Shown: positions 23,801-34,823 of the stretch, piece after piece
Layout of the letters: each line of letters begins with the position of its first letter
Position numbering within the stretch: position 1 is the stretch's first letter
Source: Terebella lapidaria
Taxonomy: Eukaryota; Annelida; Polychaeta; Terebellida; Terebellidae
Length of the DNA stretch: 64,000 nt
Direction: 5' to 3'
Assembly: GCA_949152475.1 (NCBI GenBank)
Contig: OX424561.1
Location: 26,344,481-26,408,480 of the forward strand
The notes under the pieces: generated by a model
What the model was told of the DNA's origin: nothing
The model's database searches: none
Seen by the model: only the letters and a program-made list of their open reading frames with translations
Translations under genes and position numbers: made by a program

Positions 23801-26800
23801 CGTCGTCCGTCGTCCGTCGTCCGTCCGTCCGTCCGTCCGTTCACATTTTTATCTTTAAAGTTTATGATGGAATATTTCTGAAATTTTGCACAAAAATACC
23901 TAAAAATATTTCCAAGGAAGGTTTTTTTTAGTTTTCTGATTTTCCAATTTTTTTCAAAATGGCGGCCGTTTTCGTCGAAAAATGGCCAATTTTGGACTTT
24001 GACAGTCATTTTCTCAAAATCTTATCAGTAACTTTTTTTCTTATTGATGCATAACACTCCTCTTATGTGCCCCTGTGACATGTATAAATTTCGTTGCCCT
24101 TGAATCGCTCGAAGTGGGCCATTTTGGGCCCAAACTCGGCCCAAATGGGACTCTCCCATGTTAAATTCTCCTATGCTTTATAATGGGACACAATTAAGCC
24201 TAATATCTCACTTAATATTGAGATTAGAGACTAGGAATCAATTGTGCACATATAGGAAATGATATATCCTGAATATTCTGGTGACCTTGAATTTGACCTC
24301 TGACCTCGGTTTCAAGGTCAGAGGGCCATTTTCGTCGAAAAATGGCCAATTTTGGACTTTGACGGTCGTTTTCTCAGAATCCGTTCAGTTACTATTTTTC
24401 TTATCAATGCATAACACTCCTCATATGTACCCCTGTGACACGTATAAATTTCGTTGCCCTTGAATCGCTCGAGGTAGGCCATTTTGGGCCCAAACTCGGC
24501 CCAAATGGGACTTTCCCATGTTAAATTCTCCTATGCTTTACAATGGGACACATTAAGCCTAATATCTCACTTATTATTGAGATTAGAGACTAGGAATCAA
24601 TTGTGCACATATAGGAAATGATATATGCTGAATATTCTCAGGGTCTTGAATTTGACCTCTGACCTCGGTTTCAAGGTCAGAGCACAAAATGTCTAATATC
24701 TTGCTTATTAACGACTTTACAGCTTAGGAACCAATTGTGGACATATAGGAAATGATATATGCCGAATATTCTGACGACCTTGAATTTGACCTTTGACCTC
24801 ATTTTCAAGGTCACACCACAGAATGGCTAATATCTCCATTATTATCGATTTTACAGCTTAGGGATCAATTGTGGACATATAGGAAATGATATATGCTGAA
24901 TATTCTCGTGACCTTGAATTTGACTTCTGACCTCAGTTTCAAGGTCAGAGCACAAAATGGCTAATATCTTGCTTATTATTGACTTTACAGTGTAGGAATC
25001 AATTATGAACTTATAGGAAATGATATATGCAGATTATTGTCATGACCTTGAATTTGACCTTTGACCTCCTTTTCAAGATCGCAGGACAAAATAGCTAATA
25101 TCTCGCTTATTATCGATTTTACAGCTTAGGAATCAATTATGAACATATAGGAAATGATATATGCTGAATATTGCTATGACCTTGGATTTGACCTTTGACC
25201 TCATTTTCAAGGTCAGAGAACGAAATGGGTAATATCTCGCTTTTTATCGACTTTACAGCTTAGCAATCAATTAGGGACATATAGAAAATGATATAGTCTG
25301 AACATTGTCATGACCTTGAACTTCACCTTTGACCTAATTTCCAAGGTCACAGGACAAAATGGCTAATGGCTTGCTCATTATGGACTTTACAGCTTAGGAA
25401 TCAATTATGAACATATAGGAAATGATATATGCTGAATATTGCTATGACCTTGAATTCGACCTTTGACCTCATTTTCAAGGTCACAGGACATAATGGCTAA
25501 TATCTCGCTTATTATTGACTTGACAGCTTAGGAATTAATTGTGGACATACTAGAAATGACATATGCCGAATATTATCGTGTCCTTGAATTGACCAATGAC
25601 GTTTTTTAAAGGTCACGGGACAAAAGACTAATATCTAAAATATATATTGTCCGGTAACCTTTCTTAGCCCTTGGGCTAATTTTTTAGGTTACCGGACCTA
25701 TGGTCCGTAACCTATTGGCATGGCGATGCGTCCGGCGTCGTCGTCCGTCGTCGTCGTCGTCCGTCAACAATTTTATCTTTAAAGTTTACAATCGAATTTT
25801 TCTGAAATTTTGCACAAAAATGCCTAAAAATATTTCGAGAGGGAGGTATTTTTTAGTTTTTTGATTTTCGCATTTTTTTCAAAATGGCGGCCGTTTTCGA
25901 CGAAAAATGCCCGATTTTGGCCATTTTCTCAAAATCTGTTCAGTAACTTTTTTTTTATTGATGCATAACACTCCTCATATGTACCCCTGTGACATGTATA
26001 AATTTCGTTGCGCTTGAATCGCTCGAAGTGGGCCATTTTGGGCCCAAACTCGGCCCAAATGGGACTTTCCCATGTTAAATTCTCCTATGCATTATAATGG
26101 GACACATTAAAGCCTAATATCTCACTTAATATTGAGATTAGAGACTAGGAATCAATTGTGGACATATAGGAAATGATATATGCTGAATATTGTCGTGACC
26201 TCGAATTTGACCTCTGACCTTGGTTTCAAGGTCAGAGCGGCCGTTTTCGTCAAAAAATGGCCAATTTTGGACTTCGACGGTCGTTTTCTCAAAATCTGTT
26301 CAGTAACTTTTTTAGGTTACCGGACCTTTGGTCCGATAACCTATTGGCATGGCGTTGCGTCCGTCGTCCGTCCGTCCGTCCGTCCGTCCGTCCGTCCGTC
26401 CGTCTGTCCGGGCAAACGGAACGGAGTTATGGGGATTTCTTAGGGGGAATAAAGCTGAAAACGCCCCACAACCACAGTTTAAGCCGAAAGTGCGGTCTTA
26501 TGGGGATTTTTAGGTTACCGGACCTTTGGTCCGATAACCTATTGGCATGGCGTTGCGTCCGTCGTCCGTCCGTCCGTCCGTCCGTCTAGCCGTCCGTCCG
26601 TCCGTCCGTCCGGCGTTAACATTTTTATCTTTAAAGTTAACGATCGAATCTTTCTGAAATTTTGCAGAAAAATGCCTAAAAATATTTTGAGAAGGAGGTA
26701 TTTTTTTGTTTTTTGATTTTCGCATTTTTTTCAAAATGGCGGCCGTTTTTGTCGAAAAACGCTCAATTTTGGACTTTGACGGCCATTTTCTCAAAAACTG

Positions 26801-29800
26801 TCTGATCAGTTTTGAGTTTTAGGTTTCAAAAGATTCCCCTCATATACATCTCTGATATGTATAAGTTTGGTTGCCCTAAATTCGCCGGTTTCCGTGTGGC
26901 GGCCATTTTGAATTTTTGGCGGGTCGGTGAAAAAAATTTTTTTCGCCCCAAATCGCATTACTATTCATTTTGGGCCATTTCTAGGGCAAAAAAAATTTTT
27001 CACCCTTTGAAAAAAATTTTGGACTTAGAAAATTTTCGGCACTTTTTTCCTTCATAATGGGAGCTGTCCGGACTGTACTCATAGAACGCTTGAAGATAGA
27101 GCTTAGAAATTGGCACTTTCAAATGGAAAGTCATATATGGCGACTTGTGTGGTGACCTTGAATTTGACCTTGGATGACCTTGAAAGGTCAAAACAGCCAT
27201 TTTTGGGTCGAAAATTTCTCAAATTTGCACCTGGTCTGTATTTTCTCAAAAACTGTCTGATCAGTTTTGAGATTTTAGTTTAAAAAGATTCCTCCTATAT
27301 ACCTCTGTGATGTGTATAAGTTTTGTTGCTCTTGAATCGCCAATCTCTGTGTGGCGGCAATTTTGAATTTTTGATGAGTCGGCGAAAAAAAAATTTTTTT
27401 GATCCAAATCGCATTACTATCCATTTTGGGCCATTTCTAGGCATAAACAAATTTTCACGCTTTGAAAAAAATTTTGGACTTAGAAAATTTTCGGCACTTT
27501 TTTCCTTCATAATGGGAGCTGTCCGGACTGTACTCATAGAACGCTTGAAGATAGAGCTTAGAAATTGGCACTTTCAAAAGGGAAGTCATATATGGCGACT
27601 TGTGTGGTGACCTTGAATTTGACCTTCGATGACCTTGAAAGGTCAATACAGCCATTTTGGGGTCGAAAAAATGCCCAGATTTGCCTCTATAGATGAAATG
27701 CTTGCAGATAGAGCTCATGTTTGCATTATGAACGTATAGGAAGACATATATGGCACAACTAATGATGACCTTGAACTTGACGTCAGATGACCTTGAGGAC
27801 CAAATGTCTGACTTCGGTTGTGTAAATTGACCTGAGCGGCCTAAACGATTCCACCCAGATATATCTTTGTATTATGAATATATAGGATATCAAATGCCGC
27901 ACACATACATGTAATGGTGACATCGAAGTTCACACGGATGACCTTGATTGGTAAATCTCAAGGTCATATGTTTACACTGCGAACCTTGATTGGTAAATCT
28001 CAAGGTCTGTTACCTGCCAATGCTGCCATGGCCAAACCAAAATTGTCCGGTAACCTATCTTAGCCTTTGGGCTAAGTTTTCAGGACTTATGGGGAAAGTT
28101 AAGATAGGAAATTTAACATTGGGTCCGCCCGTAACGCCCATCCGTTCAGCCGTCCGTCCGTCCGTCCGTCCGGCGTTAACATTTTTATCTTTAAAGTTAA
28201 CGATCGAATCTTTCTGAAATTTTGCACAAAAATGCCTAAAAATATTTTGAGAAGGAGGTATTTTTTTGTTTTTTGATTTTCGCATTTTTTTCAAAATGGC
28301 GGCCGTTTTTGTCGAAAAACGCTCAATTTTGGACTTTGACGGCCATTTTCTCAAAAACTGTCTGATCAGTTTTGAGTTTTTGGTTTCAAAAGATTCCCCT
28401 CATATACCTCTGTGATATGTATAAGTTTGGTTGCCCTAAATCTGCCGGTTTTCGTGTGGCGGCCATTTTGAATTTTTGGCGGGTCGGCGAAAAAAAATTT
28501 TTTCGCCCCAGATCGCATTACTATCCATTTTGGGCCATTTCTAGAGCAAAAAAAAATGTTCACCCTTTGAAAAAAATTTTGGACTTGGAAAATTTTCGGC
28601 ACTTTTTCCCTTCATAATGGGAGCTGTCCGGACTGTACTCATAGAACGCTTAAAGATAGAGCTTAGAAATTGGCACTTTCAAATGGGAAGTCATATATGG
28701 CGACTTGTGTGGTGACCTTGAATTTGACCTTGGATGACCTTGAAAGGTCAAAACAGCCATTTTTGGGTCGAAAAACGCTCAAATTTGTACCTGGTCTGTA
28801 TTTTCTCAAAAACTGTCTGATCAGTTTTGAGATTTTCGCTTAAAAAGATTCCTCTTATATACCTCTGCGACGTGTATAAGTTTTGTTGCCCTTGAATCGC
28901 CGATCTCAGTGTGGCGGCCATTTTGAATTTTTGACGAGTCGGCGAAAAAAAAATTTTCCGCCCCAAATAACATTACTATCCATTTTGGGCCATTTCTAGG
29001 CAAAAAAAAATTTTCACCCTTTGAAAAAAATTTTGGACTTAGAAAATTTTCGGCACTTTTTTCCTTCATAATGGGAGCTGTCAGGACTGTACTCATAGAA
29101 CGCTTGAAGATAGAGCTTAGAAATTGGCACTTTCAAATCGGAAGTCATATATGGCGACTTGTGTGGTGACCTTGAATTTGACCTTGGATGACCTTGAAAG
29201 GTCAAAACAGCCATTTTGGGGTCAAAAAATGCCCAGATTTGCCCTTGTAGATGAAATGCTTGCAGATAGAGCTCCTGTTTGCATTATGAACATATAGGAA
29301 GACATATATGGCACAACTAATGATGACCTTGAACTTGACGTCAGATGACCTTGAGTGCCAAATGTCTGACTTGGAATGTGTAAATTGACCTGAGCGGCCT
29401 AAACGATTCCACCCAACATATAGAATATCAAATGCCGCACACATACATGTAATGGTTACATCGAAGTTCATACGGATGACCTTGATTGGTAAATCCCAAG
29501 GTCATATGTTTACACTGCGAACCTTGATTGGTAAATCTCAAGGTCTGTTACCTGCCAATGCTGCCATGGCCAAACCAAAATTGTCCGGTAACCTATCTTA
29601 GCCTTTGGGCTAATTTTTTTCTTATTGATGAAAAACACTCCTCATATGTACCCCTGTGACATGTATAAATTTCGTTGCGCTTGAATTGGGCCATTTTGGG
29701 CCCAAACAAGGCGGCGCGAATCATTACACAAACAACACTTCAGGATCATATAACGCCAGTGCTTTACAGCCTCCACTGGCTCCCTTGCCACCTCCGTATC

Positions 29801-32800
29801 CAGTTTCGGATCCTCACATACGTGTACAAGTGCTTGAATGGAATCGCCCCCACTTATCTCCAGGAGTTACTCCAGCTGTACGTGCCGCGCCGACAGCTCC
29901 GGTCTGCTGCTGACACAACAGTGTTAGTGTGTAAACCTGCAAAGAAGCGCGTGGGGTCCCAAGCCTTTTGTCACTCAGCCCCGGGCCTCTGGAACTGCTT
30001 GCCGGCACATATCAGGAACGCTTCCTCCTTGGACAGTTTCAGAAAACAGTTGAAGACACACTTGATGAACGATCATTTCAATAACGTTTAATTTCAATCA
30101 CTTAAATCTTTCAAACATGTATTTGTTCATCTCCACTTATAATGTATATAATGTCATAATGTATTATATGTATTCATGTATCCAATTTGTACAGCGCTTA
30201 GAACATACGGATTAGGCGCTTTAAAAGTCACGGTGTAATAATAATAATAATAACTCGGCCCAAATGTGACTCCCATGTTAAATTTTCCTATGCTTTATAA
30301 TGGCACACATTAAGCCTAATATCTCACTTAATATTGAAATTAGAGACTAGGAATGAATTGTGGACATATAGGAAATGATATATGCTGAATATTCTCGTGA
30401 CCTTGAATTTGACTTTTGACCTCATTTTCAAGGTCACAGGACAAAATGGCTGATATCTCGCTTATTATCAACTTTACAGCTTAGGAATCAGTTGTGAACA
30501 TATAGGAAATGATATATGCTGAATATTCTTGTGACCTTAAATTTGACCTTTGACCTCATTTTCAAGGTCACATGACAAAATGGCTAATATCTCGCTTATT
30601 ATCGACTTTACAGTTTAGGAATCAATTGTGAACATATAGGAAATGTTATATGCTGAATATTTTCGTGACCTTGAATTTGACCTTTGACCTCATTTCCAAG
30701 GTCGCAGGACAAAATTGCTAATATCTCGCTTATTATCGACTTTACAGCTTAGGAATCAATTGTGAACATATAGGAAATGATATATGCTGAATATTCTCGT
30801 GGCCTTGAATTTGAGCTTTGACCTCATTTTCAAGGTCACAGGACAAAATGGCCAATATCTTGCTTATTAGCGACTTTACAGCTTAGGGATTCGATTGTGA
30901 ACATATAGCAAATGATATATGCTGAAACTTCTCGTGACCTTGAATTTGACCTTTGACCTCATTTTCAAGGTCACAGGACAAAACGGCCAATATCTTGCTT
31001 ATTAGCGACTTTACAGCTTAGGAATCAATTGTGAACATATAGGAAATGATATATGCTGAAAATTCTCATGACCTTGAATTTGACCTTTGACCTCATTTTC
31101 AAGGTCACATGACAAAATGGCTAATATCTCGCTTATTATCGACTTTACGGCTTAGGAATCAATTGTGAACATATAGGAAATGATATATGCTGAATATTCT
31201 CATGACCTCGAATTTGACTTTTGACCTCATTTCCAAGGTCACAGGACAAAATTGCTAATATCTCGCTTATTATCGACTTTACAGCTTAGGAATCAATTGT
31301 GAACATATAAGAAATGATATATGCTGAATATTCTAGTGACTTTGAATTTGACTTTTGACCTCATTTTCAAGGTCAACAGGACAAAATGGCTAATATCTCG
31401 CTTATTATCGACTTTACAGCTTAGGAATCAATTGTGAACATATAGGAAATAATATATTCTGAATATTTTAATGATATTGAATTTGACCTTTGACCTAAAT
31501 TTCAAGGTCAGTCATTTTATTTTCAAAGTCAGATTACAAAATGGCTTATATCTCGCTTATTATCAAATTTACAGTTTAGGGGTCCATAGTGAACATATAG
31601 GAAATGATGTATGCTGAATAGTTTGGTGATCTAGAATTTAACCTTTGATCCCATTTTCAAGGTTAGAGATATGGCGATTTCAGTGGTCACCTTGAATTTG
31701 ACCTTCAACTTTCTCGGCTTAACTCTGTATATTTCTCCGGTAACCTTTCTAGCCCATTGGGCTAATTTTTCCTTTTGCGGGGGAGGAAGGTGTGGGGAGA
31801 TGGAGGTGTCTGTTCGAATGATGGCGATTTACCTAATCTAAATGCTAATCTTTAATTGTCAATACTTCAACACAAACTCGACTTTGTCTTAATGTTCAAT
31901 GCAAGATAAATGCCTCTTGTCATAATGATACATGTAGCAGCCTTGAGGATTATCTGTAATATTATCTGTACATACACTCATATATCGTCCCCCTAAAGCA
32001 AAAATGGCGTAACTCGTTTTTTGGCGTAACTCAATGAGACATACCAAAGTAATGATTGACATGTCCACTACCTGCTCGTATATCACTCCTGGTTGTATTC
32101 AGCACCATAAAATAACTAGAAGCCTATAACATATTGGCGTATCTCGAGGCTTGACTTACGCCATTTTGATCTTGAGTTATGCCAAAACTGTTCTAGTGTT
32201 TGTGGTGACTTACGCCAAAAACGTCACTAGTGGGTATTGACTTACGCCAAAATTGCATTTAGCTGTTGAGTTACGCCATTTGTGCTTTAGGACCTGCGTG
32301 AGATACGCCAAAATTGCATTAGTGATTTTGTCCAGTAAGTTGTCAATGACAGCATTTTTGGCGTAAGTCATGCTAATCTTAGTTAATTAGTCATTTTATT
32401 AAAAGTAAGAATAACATTGATAGTAATTGAACTAAAGTGGTATAATACTTGGTAATTTATGCAACAGGTCTCTGAATTTGGAAGCTTTTACTTGAAATTT
32501 GAAGGCAAGAAACCTTTTAAACTGATTATCTCAAAACCACCAAACACGAGTTACGCCATTTTTGCTTTAGGGGGACGATATCTAGCTCATGATACACTTG
32601 ATGGCACAGATACACATACATGTAAAACTAATGCTGAAATCTGAAAATGTTTTCATTTCAGTCACCTGGGATCTTAAATATTTTCTTTCAAGCTTATTGC
32701 TCTTCTGGGTCAATGAGCTATTGTTTATCATCACTAATAATTGTCTGATTCAACTGATATTGCAGATTGGAGTCACCAAAGATGGCATAATCAAGGCTCT

Positions 32801-34781
32801 TGACTTGAAATACTACGCAAATAGCGGCCACACGACAGACGTTACAATTTTTGTAAGTATTTGCCATACAGGGATTTTTTTCTGATAAAGCTGATTTCGA
32901 TTGTTTCCCTCAAGTCACTTGTATTGGATGTCAGTTTGAATTAGTTGTTGTGAATTTCTATGCAGGTGTTGGAGGCGATGATGGGAAACTTTGAAAATAG
33001 CTACCGGATACCAAATGTATCTATTGCATGTTTCGCATGTAAAACTAACATTTGCTCGAACACGGCTTTACGAGGATTTGGTCAGCCACAGAGTGTGTTC
33101 ATTGCTGAAACCTGTATCACTCATGCAGCCGAGGCTCTAGGCATCAGTCCCAAACTGGTATGGTAAAACAATACTACCAAATGGATCCTTATTCTATGTT
33201 CTGGTTTCAAATGTTGGTTGCCTATTCAATATCACAACCTTTTTAGGTTATCAGAGTTTTGGCATGGCGTTTCGTCTGTTTGTCTGTACATCCATCCTCT
33301 AGCAATTTCTTTTTTTTTTTCGACAAGATAACTTTTTGTAGTAGGTGTGTGAGGACATTTCTCTATAGACATTTTTCATCAGAATTTTGATTGAATCGAT
33401 TTTGCCCGTTTCACTGACTTTTGAAACTTTGGCTTTCAAAAGTCCAAGCTTTCCGATGGTGACCTTGAATTTGATTTTGGACGGCCCTGATTGACCATAT
33501 CAAGGTCATGCCTCATCCGAAGTTAACAAATTGGTTGCTGAAGACATTTAAGAACAGAGTTCAGGTTTGTATTATGAGTATACCGATATATAGAACATGT
33601 AGAAAGGCATATGTGATAGATCTTCTGTCAGCCTGGAATTGAGCCAGGGTGAGGTTGAGTGCTCTAGAGCCAAATTATGATTTACATTTTGCATTTGTTA
33701 CATTTACATATACCGTATTTATTCAATTAGTTCGAACAGTTAAAAATAATTAAATTTTGAAATATTCGAATTATTAGATTCACGATGAAAACGTCCATCA
33801 AAACGGAAAAAAACGCAAACCCAGATTCATCATACGCGAGTTGACAGATACCGTTCATCATGGTGGTTGGAACTAGGGCTTGTACTGTACGATTGATATA
33901 GCGTATAGCGTTTCAAAATGTGCAAGCTGGATGAAGCATTTGGAGGTACAACTAAGACTTGTATTTAAGAAGAAGGATATGGTACATATATTGCTGACCT
34001 TGAACTTGATCTCCAATGACCTCTAGTGCTTCAAAACATGCTTGGGTCAAATTCAAAAAGTGCAATTTGGCAATTTTGAAACAACAATTGGAGGCAGAGA
34101 TTTCTATCAAGCAAATAGGATATAGTGCATCAGTTGGTCACCTTGAACTTGAACTCAGATGACCTGGAGTGCCTGTAAGATCATAAAAGGGAATAGGAAA
34201 GCACTCCTAGAGACTCTGAGCATGACTTCATATGCCCATGTGAATATTAGTCGATCGGTGACCGTCTAAGCCCATGGGCTATTCTTTTGCATGTTTATGC
34301 TTCCACAGGTTGAGGAATCATTAAAGGAACAGTGCTAAATACATTGTATTGCTTTCGTTCAGATCCGTGAGAGGAACATGTACAGGGTAGGAGACCCGAT
34401 GCCGTATAACTGCAGCTCGGAGTCGCTGACGTTGGAGCGGTGCTGGGCCGAGGTGCTACAGAGGAGTCAGTACAGCCAGCGCCTGGAAGACGTACACAAA
34501 TACAACAGGTGCGTACAGTCATTGTGACATGTACTTGGAGACACGCTCTCGGCTCCCAAGCAAATCAAGATGAAACCTTACCTGTCATATGATTATGAAT
34601 TTTCAAGCTGTTTATTTCAGGGAAAACAAATTACGTAAGAAGGGTATTGTGGTTGGTCCAATGAAGTTTGGGTTACCAATCCCTGCTGCATTTCTGAATC
34701 AGGTGAATAAATATATGCAGTAACTATCAGGAGCTATTAGGTGTTAATCATGTCAGTCATCACTTGCATGAGTACATGTAT

Positions 34782-34823
<42 letters not shown>

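Larger units (their letters stand above)
25686..31765 (+). mobile_element. F3 element (outer), interrupted by a nested F3 and a LINE fragment
   Basis: The 5' end is at 25686 and the 3' end at about 31733-31765 (CCGGTAACC..AGCCCATTGGGCTAA). The run CAGTAACTTTTTT is broken at 26313 by another F3, and its continuation, TTTTCTTATTGATG, resumes at 29614. Undisrupted copies read straight through this point. A LINE tail is inserted at 29708. The array of about 130-bp units then runs 30330-31640. Confidence 0.7.

Noticed and set aside
23659-31700. Numerous 60-110-codon frames in F3 such as those with repeated [12 protein letters not shown]
   Set aside because: Translations of the GTCC microsatellite and F3 head, present in every F3 copy and without coding signature.
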